DNA from: an uncultured Flavobacteriales bacterium
GTDB taxonomy: Bacteria; Bacteroidota; Bacteroidia; Flavobacteriales; Crocinitomicaceae
Assembly (NCBI GenBank): GCA_946480815.1
Contig: CAMLLB010000067.1
Coordinates: 1 to 18,988 of the forward strand
DNA: 18,988 nucleotides
Direction: 5' to 3'
Program-made: the position numbers and the translations under genes
Shown: in pieces, positions 1 through 5,644 of the stretch
Layout of the letters: the number at the start of each line of letters is the position of its first letter
Numbering within the stretch: position 1 is the first letter of the stretch
The notes under the pieces: model-generated
What the model was told of the DNA's origin: nothing
Database searches by the model: none
The model's input: only the letters and a program-made list of their open reading frames with translations

Positions 1-27
1 AGATAACAGAATATTCAGCCGGCTTAT

Positions 28-441
28 TTATTGGGATACAACACCGAGTTGTTTCATCATATCAAGTTGATCAAATAACGGAAAGTGCCTGATTACTTTT
101 CCATCTTTGTAATAGTCAATTGCAAATCCTCTTACTTTAAAAGGTTTATGGGTTGCGGGCACGCCTGGCAAGTCCGCAATCTGAACCGCTTCCCACGTCA
201 TTATAGAAACAACCTTATCATTCTCGGCTACTTGTTCAGTAACGGTTATTTTATTGGGTTTGAATGCCAGTCCGAACTGCTGGTCTTGCTTTATATATTC
301 TTGTTTATCTACTCGTTTTCCTCCAAAAAAATCGGCAGTGAAGTCGTCATGCAGATACTTATCATAGTTATTTTTCAGTTCTTCCGTTCCAAAAGCCTCA
401 TGCCATTCTTTTGAAATCTGTTTTTGCTCTTCTGTAGTCAT
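28..441 (-). CDS. SnoaL-like / NTF2-fold protein (ester cyclase family)
   Basis: A 137-residue single-domain protein without signal peptide or membrane segment, so probably cytoplasmic. The N-terminal helix (KEWHEAFGTEELKNNYDKYLHDDF), a central strand set with VVSIMTWEAVQ, and the closing part KVRGFAIDYYKDGKVIRHFPLFDQLDMMKQLG are typical of SnoaL-like members of the NTF2 fold, which form a small alpha+beta cone around a hydrophobic pocket. Known members include polyketide ester cyclases, but most bacterial relatives have no known substrate, and no reaction can be assigned here. The start is an ATG at 439-441 in an AT-rich leader. It follows, in the same orientation, an attC-like dyad at 507-596, and NTF2-fold proteins are common cargo of integron gene cassettes (established knowledge). 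That it is cassette-borne is an inference. The window ends too close to its stop to see a downstream site. Confidence 0.85.
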   Translation of the reverse strand: MTTEEQKQISKEWHEAFGTEELKNNYDKYLHDDFTADFFGGKRVDKQEYIKQDQQFGLAFKPNKITVTEQVAENDKVVSIMTWEAVQIADLPGVPATHKPFKVRGFAIDYYKDGKVIRHFPLFDQLDMMKQLGVVSQ

Positions 442-498
442 AATATATAAGTTTTGTAATTCTTTTTAGTCTCAAAATTTAATAGAGGGGGCTGAATA

Positions 499-520
499 AA
501 ATTACCGCTAACTTATTTAT
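499..520. repeat. 22-bp direct repeat, copy 1
   Basis: This 22-bp stretch matches 934-955 in the same orientation at 19 of 22 positions, sharing the core GCTAACTT. It overlaps the left outer arm of the attC-like dyad. The two copies bracket the recombinase and ankyrin-type remnants, 435 bp apart. Confidence 0.75.
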
Positions 521-596
521 CTCTCACTAAACCTAAATTAGCACACAACATGTTGTTATACAATAGGTGTTAGGGTTTCTGAACCATAAGTTAAGC
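507..596 (-). repeat. attC-like nested imperfect dyad
   Basis: A 90-bp stretch folds as three nested arms. The outer arms 507-516 and 586-596 pair over 10 bp, with A594 left over. The middle arms 527-535 and 564-573 pair over 9 bp, with G569 left over. The tip region contains the perfect palindrome ACAACATGTTGT (545-556). The unpaired stretches between outer and middle arms are 10 and 12 nt, one of which (574-585) has a small GGTT/AACC hairpin. On the minus strand the ends read GCTTAAC and GTTAGCG. The first fits the attC R'' consensus RYYYAAC; the second fits GTTRRRY only partly. Both leftover bases lie on the same arm, as in integron attC sites. Length is in the attC range. Alternatives are a MITE- or REP-type element or a terminator-like RNA hairpin. 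Confidence 0.45.
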
Positions 597-601
597 ATTT
601 T

Positions 602-818
602 TCATAAATCGTCAAAAATGGAATTCTGATCTGTTGTGGACTATTGTTACTCACATGCGTGTATCTCCGTGGTTCTGCTACTGTGTCCCAATAATTCTTG
701 AATAAATTATAAATCCGTTCCTCCTTCTGGCAGATGCGTTGATAGCTGTGCCTTAGCCAATGTGCCGTACAGGTTTCTGTATGTTTGCCTTTCTTTTCGT
801 GAAGTCATTCGCAAAATT
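602..818 (-). pseudogene. Degraded tyrosine recombinase, C-terminal remnant
   Basis: Read across frames on the minus strand, this stretch gives the C-terminal catalytic part of a phage-type (tyrosine) integrase. The segments are KANIQKPV, HWLRHSY, ATHLPEGGTDL, FIQELLGHSSRTTEI, YTHVSNNSPQQIRIPF and DDL-stop. These hold the box II LRHxxAT arginine/histidine motif, the LLGH motif and the catalytic tyrosine in YTHVS. Intact reading is broken by a missing base after KPV (about 767), a missing base within SY/AT (about 741), an in-frame TAA at 707-709 where relatives have a basic residue, a missing base at EI/YT (about 661) and extra T's before DDL (about 615). The N-terminal core-binding domain and box I are absent, so it cannot be active. 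It lies immediately upstream of the attC-like dyad. Confidence 0.85.
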
Positions 819-853
819 TCAAACTTTTCGATGGAGGATTTGGAGAAATGAAT

Positions 854-924
854 CAACTCTTCAATACTTGCTGTTTCAAGTGGTTGTTCAAAGTCTTTCG
901 GTAATGTTTTCTTTTCTTTGCCAT
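854..924 (-). pseudogene. Possible ankyrin-repeat protein N-terminal remnant
   Basis: The minus strand from an ATG at 922-924 reads MAKKRK and, after a one-base shift near 906, continues TLPKDFEQPLETASIEEL. This resembles the opening of a family of Bacteroidota ankyrin-repeat proteins that starts with MAKKRKTLPKDFEELL-like sequence (recalled from memory). Similarity stops at about 854 and no ankyrin repeat follows. Instead the frame runs into the recombinase remnant. It is read here as a truncated, frameshifted fragment. The assignment rests on about 24 residues and could be wrong. Confidence 0.4.
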
Positions 925-933
925 AGCGTTTTT

Positions 934-955
934 AAATAACAGCTAACTTGTTTAT
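934..955. repeat. 22-bp direct repeat, copy 2
   Basis: Second copy of the repeat at 499-520 (3 mismatches). On the minus strand it reads toward the ATG of the ankyrin-type remnant about 20 nt away, starting from a GTTAGCT core. No matching partner arm is visible towards 980, so unlike copy 1 it is a half site. Confidence 0.75.
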
Positions 956-979
956 TGACGAATATGGTTGATTTACTCC

Positions 980-1729
980 CTATGATTTGTAAAGCTTCAT
1001 AAACTCCTCTTTATGTGTACGAGATAGTTCGATTTCAGATTTATCTACCATGGTTATTGTCCCCCCATCCTTTTGAGAAACATATTTGACAACGAACTGA
1101 ATGTTGATGAGATGAGATTTGTGAGTTCTAAAAAATGTATCATTCAGCAGCAATTCTTCAATTGCCTTTAAATTTTTTGCAAATACCAGTGGTGGTTTGT
1201 TTACCAAATGAATGTTTACATAACTGCCATCCGCCTCTATGCGAATAATATCAGAAATTGTAATAAACTCAATACCTGTTGAAGATGGAATACTGATTTT
1301 GTTTCTAAATGCCTCTTTTAATTTATTGTGGTGAAATTCCCGATTTGAGGCTTTTAATTTTTCTTTTAATTTTTTAATTAATGACACAAAATCAGAGACA
1401 TTGATCGGTTTTAGCAGGTAGTAAAACGCATTCAACTTAAAGGCTTCGTGAGCATAGTTGTTAAACGCCGTTAAGAAAACAACTTCAAATTTTCTGTCCT
1501 CACCAACGGTTTCAATCAACTGGATTCCGGACATGTGCGGCATTTGTATATCAATAAATACGACATCTATTTCATCCAATTCCCTCATTAATCGCAAACC
1601 ATCCTTGGCCGATAAAGCGGTTCCTATAATTTCTACATCTGATGCATACTCTTCAATTGTAACACTTAAGGCACTGATAGCATTTTTTTCATCATCAATG
1701 ATTAAAACTCTAAGATTGTTGTTGTTCAT
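980..1729 (-). CDS. LytTR-family response regulator
   Basis: A 249-residue two-domain regulator. The N-terminal receiver domain (about 6-125) has the acidic pocket D12-D13, the phosphoacceptor D60 in FIDIQMP, T87 and the K107-P108 pair, so all residues needed for phosphorylation are present. After a basic linker comes a C-terminal LytTR DNA-binding domain (about 145-249), recognisable from IEADGSYVNI, FRTHKSHLINI and the closing ELSRTHKEEF stretch. LytTR proteins bind paired short direct repeats upstream of target promoters. The gene starts at 1727-1729 and overlaps the stop of the upstream sensor kinase by four bases (ATGA), which points to translational coupling and fixes the pair as a two-component system. 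Targets are not shown by the sequence. The secreted Kelch protein gene upstream on the same strand is a possible one. Confidence 0.95.
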   Translation of the reverse strand: MNNNNLRVLIIDDEKNAISALSVTIEEYASDVEIIGTALSAKDGLRLMRELDEIDVVFIDIQMPHMSGIQLIETVGEDRKFEVVFLTAFNNYAHEAFKLNAFYYLLKPINVSDFVSLIKKLKEKLKASNREFHHNKLKEAFRNKISIPSSTGIEFITISDIIRIEADGSYVNIHLVNKPPLVFAKNLKAIEELLLNDTFFRTHKSHLINIQFVVKYVSQKDGGTITMVDKSEIELSRTHKEEFMKLYKS

Positions 1730-3495
1730 GCAGCATTTTTATTGATGGTTATTACTACTTCTGTTCCATTGGATTTCTTACTGATTTCATCTTTTAAATC
1801 ATGAATTACCAAACTAATACGATCATCAATCAAAAAATTATTAATCGCAATTCTTTTCATGGTGAGATTTATACCGAGTGACTCTTGCTTAACCGATGAC
1901 TGATTTTTAGCCTCCTTACTTACTCTACCAACACCATTATCGCGGATGCTTATAACTGCTTTAGTATTGTTTTCACGCAAAACATTAATACTAAGCAATC
2001 CTCCGCTTTCTTTATGTAATAGTCCGTGCCATATTGCATTTTCAATAAAGGGTTGAAGCAAAAGAGGAGGAATCATAATGTCATCTGTCGACTCATCAAG
2101 TTCAATAATGTATTCGAATTTATTTTCAAATCGTTTTTGCTCCAGTTTGATGTATGTTTCACAGACAAATAATTCTTCAGTTAAGGCAATTAAATCTTTC
2201 TCAGAGTTTTCCAAAATCCGTCTTATGAGTGTAGATAATTCTCCAAGGTAAAAATTTGCTGATAGCTTATCATTAGTAAGCACATAGTTTTGAATGGCGT
2301 TCAGAGAATTAAAAATGAAATGAGGATTCATCTGCTTTCGATAAGCAAGTTGTTTGTAATTTTCCAAATCTTGTTTCAGTGCACTTTGGAGCTCTTTATT
2401 TAAAAGCAGCGATGTGTTGAGTTCATTATTTTTCAGCTCTAACTCATTTTTGCTTTGTGTTAAACGAATCGATAAAGACAGTTTGTTTTTATATTGTTTA
2501 AAGCTCAAATAAGCAATACAGATCATTAGCAATGCAATCGCTATAATAAAACCTAAACCATATTTTAACCGGACGATTTTATTATTCGACTCTAACGTTG
2601 AAATCTTATTTTTTTGTTTCTCAGCTTTTAAATTTATTATTTCAAGTTCCTTTTTCTGGGATTGAAATTTTGCTTCTTGTGCGGCTATTTGTTTATAAAT
2701 TTCAACAGAGCTGATGGAATCCTTTAATTCCATAAAGAGATTCAAATAGTTGTATCCTTCCTTGTAATTGTGTGTTTTAACATAACTTTTTGACAGTTGT
2801 TCATACCCAATTTGTAATTGATATAAATCATCTATATCCTTGGCCCTTTCAATTCCCGCTATTATGTATGATCTGGCTTTAGTTGAATTCCCTAAATCGT
2901 TGTAACACTTACCTATATTGATGAGTGATACACTCATGCCATATTTACTTTTCATTTGTACAGCAATTTGTAATGATTTCTCATAATAATTAATTGCCTT
3001 ATCGTATTTTTTCTGGTTGTAATAGAGAACACCAATATTGTTTAAAATTGAACCTTGTCGATCTATTAAATTTTCTGCAACTGCTAACTTTAGACTATTG
3101 GAATAGGTCTTTAATGCTTCTTTATATTGGTGATTCACTGCGTAAAGGTTCCCCAGTATATTGTAAGCGATGATCAACATAGAATCATTTTTTAAATCCT
3201 GAAAGATCATTTTTGCCTGTGTCACATATTCCAGTGATGAAGGATAGTTTTTGAGTTTCCCGTAAATCATTCCGACCCGGAGATAACTTTCTCCTAATTG
3301 AATGCTGTCATCGCTTTCGTTAAAAGCTTCTATTGCGTTTTGATAATACAGTGTTGCATTTTCAAAATCGGAACGATGAAAAGCTTTTTTAGCTTTAAAA
3401 AATTGTTCGGAAAACGTTTGTTGTCCAAAACAAAAAACGCTCTTCGCAAAACAAACGAAGAGTAAAAGAATCAAATTGAAGATTGACTTTTTCAT
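1726..3495 (-). CDS. TPR-containing sensor histidine kinase (LytS/YehU type)
   Basis: A 589-residue membrane sensor. Residues 1-24 form a signal peptide. About 30-265 is a run of tetratricopeptide repeats (for example NNIGVLYYNQKKYDKAINYYEKSL at 152-175), expected outside the inner membrane. A coiled coil (about 270-305) leads to one membrane helix (about 312-332), then a second coiled coil (about 340-385). The kinase core is of the His_kinase family PF06580: the H-box has H392 in MNPHFIFNSLNAIQNY, the N-box has N486 in PFIENAIWHG, and the G-box has DNGVGR (519-524). All are intact, so an active kinase is likely. The ATGA overlap with the LytTR regulator marks the partner. The ligand sensed by the TPR part is unknown; in this family TPRs usually bind peptides or proteins. 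The coding region is clearly more AT-rich than the genes to the right of 5600. Confidence 0.95.
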   Translation of the reverse strand: MKKSIFNLILLLFVCFAKSVFCFGQQTFSEQFFKAKKAFHRSDFENATLYYQNAIEAFNESDDSIQLGESYLRVGMIYGKLKNYPSSLEYVTQAKMIFQDLKNDSMLIIAYNILGNLYAVNHQYKEALKTYSNSLKLAVAENLIDRQGSILNNIGVLYYNQKKYDKAINYYEKSLQIAVQMKSKYGMSVSLINIGKCYNDLGNSTKARSYIIAGIERAKDIDDLYQLQIGYEQLSKSYVKTHNYKEGYNYLNLFMELKDSISSVEIYKQIAAQEAKFQSQKKELEIINLKAEKQKNKISTLESNNKIVRLKYGLGFIIAIALLMICIAYLSFKQYKNKLSLSIRLTQSKNELELKNNELNTSLLLNKELQSALKQDLENYKQLAYRKQMNPHFIFNSLNAIQNYVLTNDKLSANFYLGELSTLIRRILENSEKDLIALTEELFVCETYIKLEQKRFENKFEYIIELDESTDDIMIPPLLLQPFIENAIWHGLLHKESGGLLSINVLRENNTKAVISIRDNGVGRVSKEAKNQSSVKQESLGINLTMKRIAINNFLIDDRISLVIHDLKDEISKKSNGTEVVITINKNAA

Positions 3496-3511
3496 TATCC
3501 GGTCCTTCTCG

Positions 3512-3526
3512 TTACAATAATTGTAA
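3512..3526. promoter_or_regulatory. Short dyad in kinase leader
   Basis: Arms TTACAAT and ATTGTAA around a single central A lie 17 nt upstream of the sensor-kinase start. On the minus strand the dyad is directly preceded by and overlaps TAACTTTAC (3523-3531), a weak match to the Bacteroidota -7 element TAnnTTTG. It may be an operator, but nothing ties it to a particular protein. Confidence 0.25.
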
Positions 3527-3572
3527 AGTTATGCTATTAAACAATGAAAAATTCTTTTCATTAATTGCAATA

Positions 3573-3609
3573 ATGGTGACATGAGTTGTCTTTACTCAAA
3601 TGCCACCAT
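3573..3609. other. Interrupted hairpin between Kelch and kinase genes
   Basis: ATGGTG (3573-3578) pairs with CACCAT (3604-3609) and TGAGT (3582-3586) with ACTCA (3594-3598), giving an 11-bp stem with an internal loop. It lies 24 nt beyond the Kelch gene stop and upstream of the kinase gene. There is no T-run, so it is a poor intrinsic terminator. It may be an mRNA-end-protecting or attenuating hairpin. Confidence 0.35.
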
Positions 3610-3633
3610 CATTACAAGCCTTCCAAAGGAATG

Positions 3634-4878
3634 TTATTTCATTATAGTAAATTTTTCTCTTACTGATTGGTTTGAATTGGATTGTATAAAATAGAGACCA
3701 TTACTGTAATTGGTCAAATCAATTATTTCCATCTGATTGGCGTAAAGTTGAATGGTTGCAATCGTCTGACCAAGAGAATTACAGATGTTAAAATTGTCCG
3801 TCAAAATAGAAGAAATTTTTACATTATCTATTGATGGGTTTGGAAAGATGGAAAGAGCATTAGAAATTAATACTATTTCTGAAGTACCGGCAGTAGAGAT
3901 CGTGCTATCTCCATACTCCCATAAATCATTAAAATAATTTTGAACCTGCTCACCTGAACCGGCATACCCTTTATTGCCAATAGCAAACCCAAAAGTAAAT
4001 TGACGATTTCCCCCGGGAAAGCTTTGTCTTTGTGTCCATGTGTTTGAAATTTGGTCATACTCCCAAAAGTCATGGCAGTAAAGTGGTAAACTTGAATTAA
4101 TATAAACTCCTGTACCAATGAAACCTTTGTTTCCAAGCGAAAATGCAAATGCGTAATTTCTCCCTGCTCCTATAACACCGTCAGTTGAAGGCAAACTTGC
4201 TTTCGGAGTCCAGGTATTCAGTGTAGGATCATATTCCAAAAGATCGTTCGGGTAATAATTATTCGCTCCTTCGTCTCCTCCTGAACAGATGTATCCTTTA
4301 TTTCCGATAGCGAATCCAGCTGCACCATATCTGTTGGCTGGAAGGTCTGCTTTTGCTGTCCATACATTGGTTACGGGGTTGTATTCGTAAAAATCCTTTT
4401 TCAAAGACATTGTGTTATCCCAGCCGGAACCTATGTACCCCTTACCATTCAATGCAAATGCAGCACAAGATTTTCTTGGTGTCCCTGCAAAATTTTGTTT
4501 TTGTGTCCATGTATCAGTGGCTTGATTCCATTCCCAAAAGTCTTTGGATTCAGCACCGGTTGAAACCATAGTTCCAGTACCAACATATCCTTTATTACCA
4601 ATGGCAAATGCAACAGCATTATATCTGGTACCACCCGGGAAATCTGCTTTTGAAGTCCAGGTATTGGTAGCCTGATCATACTCCCATAATTTGACAGAGC
4701 CACTTCCACTTCCATCAGTTCCTGTTACGACATACCCTTTTGCTCCAATTGAAAAAGCTGCCGCGCCTTGTAATTCAGCAACGGGAAGTGGCGCTTTTCC
4801 GGTCCACGTATTTTGCGCAAACAGCAAACTCACCTGAAATGCGAAAAGCATTAGACTCAAAGTAAAATATTTTTTCAT
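3634..4878 (-). CDS. Secreted Kelch-type beta-propeller protein with T9SS sorting domain
   Basis: A 414-residue protein. Residues 1-21 are a clean signal peptide ending in FAQ. Six Kelch-like units follow, each with a (G/A)F(A/S)(I/L)GNKGY(I/V)G(T/S)G strand pair and a closing LWEYDQATNTWTSK-like segment, so a six-bladed propeller is predicted. The last about 75 residues, from SIFPNPSIDNVKI to the closing REKFTIMK, are a type A T9SS C-terminal sorting domain. That marks the protein for export across the outer membrane and attachment or release at the surface. Such proteins commonly serve as adhesins, carbohydrate-binding proteins or enzymes; no catalytic residues could be recognised, so the role is open. 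It is the nearest gene upstream of the sensor kinase on the same strand (138 bp), but the hairpin between them argues for separate or only partly linked transcription. Confidence 0.93.
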   Translation of the reverse strand: MKKYFTLSLMLFAFQVSLLFAQNTWTGKAPLPVAELQGAAAFSIGAKGYVVTGTDGSGSGSVKLWEYDQATNTWTSKADFPGGTRYNAVAFAIGNKGYVGTGTMVSTGAESKDFWEWNQATDTWTQKQNFAGTPRKSCAAFALNGKGYIGSGWDNTMSLKKDFYEYNPVTNVWTAKADLPANRYGAAGFAIGNKGYICSGGDEGANNYYPNDLLEYDPTLNTWTPKASLPSTDGVIGAGRNYAFAFSLGNKGFIGTGVYINSSLPLYCHDFWEYDQISNTWTQRQSFPGGNRQFTFGFAIGNKGYAGSGEQVQNYFNDLWEYGDSTISTAGTSEIVLISNALSIFPNPSIDNVKISSILTDNFNICNSLGQTIATIQLYANQMEIIDLTNYSNGLYFIQSNSNQSVREKFTIMK

Positions 4879-5007
4879 TTTAAATAGTTTTTTGATTTAA
4901 TGTTGTGAATGTATATCTTAAATTAACATCAAAATCTTCCACTTTTTGATTAACGCCCATGACTTTGTAAAGTGCGAAAATCCAGTCAATTAAGTTAAAA
5001 CTGCCAA

Positions 5008-5093
5008 GTTTTTCCTTTTGACCAAACAAATGATGCTCTGGCTTATGTGGAAAGCGGTCGCTCCAAAGGAAAAGTGTGGTGAAAATGAAATAG
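5008..5093 (+). pseudogene. Remnant of a zinc-type (MDR) dehydrogenase C-terminus
   Basis: On the plus strand the sequence reads VFPFDQTNDALAYVES, then GRSKGKV, and hits a stop at 5080-5082. With one base restored near 5077 it ends VKMK-stop at 5091-5093. This is the C-terminal signature of NAD(P)-dependent medium-chain (zinc-type) alcohol dehydrogenases/quinone oxidoreductases, in which a (D/E)xxxxAxxYVESGRAKGKVV-like segment closes the protein. Upstream only short unframed traces are visible (around 4970-5007), so more than 90 percent of the gene is gone. It is a decayed fragment, not an expressed gene. Confidence 0.65.
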
Positions 5094-5122
5094 TTGATTT
5101 AGTGCAATTTTCTCCTTCTTTT

Positions 5123-5284
5123 TCACTCTCCGTTCTCGTTCTGAAAAGAAAAAGCTCTGAAGAACAGAGTATCCCGATAGCTATCGGGAGTGAGAGTGAG
5201 TATTGAGGGCAAAAAGAAAAAGCGAACTACTTTCGTAACTTCTACTCATTCTCACTCTCCGCTCTCGCTCTGAAAGAAAAAAGC
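5123..5284. repeat. Decayed 33-bp direct repeats in tRNA-proximal spacer
   Basis: Positions 5123-5155 and 5252-5284 match at 29 of 33 bases; both begin TCACTCTCCG and end in an A-rich stretch with GC. Inverted pieces of the same motif (GAGAGTGAG near 5192) lie between them. The block has no believable coding frame. With the palindrome at 5172-5189 it fills the spacer between the dehydrogenase remnant and the tRNA terminator. Confidence 0.6.
5172..5189. repeat. Perfect 18-bp palindrome
   Basis: TCCCGATAGCTATCGGGA is its own reverse complement. From memory, CCCGATAGCTATCGGG-type palindromes recur between genes in many Bacteroidota genomes. The role is unknown; it is not followed by a T-run on either strand. 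Confidence 0.7.
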
Positions 5285-5330
5285 ATTTGGGAAAAATCGG
5301 GCAGAATGAGAAACAGAACGAGGATGATGT

Positions 5331-5368
5331 AAAAGAAAAAGCATCACTTTCGCGATGCTTTTTCTTTT
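5331..5368 (-). terminator. Intrinsic terminator of tRNA-Arg
   Basis: Arms 5331-5345 and 5354-5368 are perfectly complementary over 15 bp around an 8-nt loop. The stem has a GATGC core flanked by A- and T-rich ends, so it can work in both directions. It begins two bases beyond the tRNA 3' end, as expected for a single-gene tRNA transcript. Confidence 0.85.
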
Positions 5369-5370
5369 TG

Positions 5371-5444
5371 TGACCCCGGAGGGATTCTAACCCCCAACCC
5401 TCAGAGCCGAAATCTGATGCGCTATACAGTTGCGCCACGGAGCC
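5371..5444 (-). tRNA. tRNA-Arg (anticodon TCG)
   Basis: The 74-nt minus-strand sequence folds as a full cloverleaf. The acceptor GGCTCCG pairs with CGGGGTC (two G-T pairs). The D-arm has GCGC stems. The anticodon stem TCAGA/TCTGA has loop TTTCGGC, so the anticodon is TCG and CGA-type codons are read. The T-stem GGGGG/CCCTC closes loop TTAGAAT. The discriminator base is A. The CCA end is not encoded (ACA follows), so it must be added after transcription. A perfect terminator hairpin follows, and a degenerate copy of its 5' half lies just upstream at 5456-5502. Confidence 0.95.
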
Positions 5445-5455
5445 AGGTTGGCCTT

Positions 5456-5502
5456 TCTGAAATCTGATGTGCGATATCAGCCGCGGCTGACGCCACGGAG
5501 CC
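5456..5502 (-). pseudogene. tRNA-Arg 5'-half copy with palindrome in place of D-loop
   Basis: Twelve bases identical to the 5' end of the neighbouring tRNA-Arg (GGCTCCGTGGCG, 5502-5491) are followed by a 17-nt block. After that, sequence matching the D-stem exit and anticodon stem resumes (CGCACATCAGATTTC, with two extra bases) and stops within the anticodon loop. The block contains the perfect palindrome TCAGCCGCGGCTGA (5477-5490). No anticodon 3' stem, T-arm or acceptor 3' strand follows, so this cannot make a tRNA. It lies 11 bp upstream of the intact tRNA 5' end, so the two may be co-transcribed. Confidence 0.8.
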
Positions 5503-5644
5503 TTTTAACATCCGAAGTGTTAACAAGGATGTTTTTCAATTGAGTAAATCAATCTAGCCCCAAAATTAGTTCCTTTTTTTAGTTCTCTTGCGATATTTTC
5601 CAATAATTTTGAAGAGTATGCGTTTAAACATCAAAACAAATTTC

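Noticed and set aside
709..933. Minus-strand frame of about 70 codons open through both remnants
   Set aside because: It has no start codon at its beginning and only accidentally joins pieces that belong to different frames of the ankyrin-type and recombinase remnants.
3873..4148. 91-codon frame inside the Kelch gene
   Set aside because: A shadow of the repeated propeller coding sequence in another frame.
5018..5206. 62-codon plus-strand frame
   Set aside because: It is an off-frame reading of the dehydrogenase remnant and then of the repeat block; no family likeness and no plausible leader.
4879..5330. Possible CRISPR or tandem array before the tRNA
   Set aside because: Only two diverged 33-bp copies 129 bp apart, without regular spacing, spacers or cas genes.
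5181..5438. 85-codon minus-strand frame
   Set aside because: It covers most of tRNA-Arg, its terminator and the decayed repeats; Ser/Phe-rich translation reflects the repeats.
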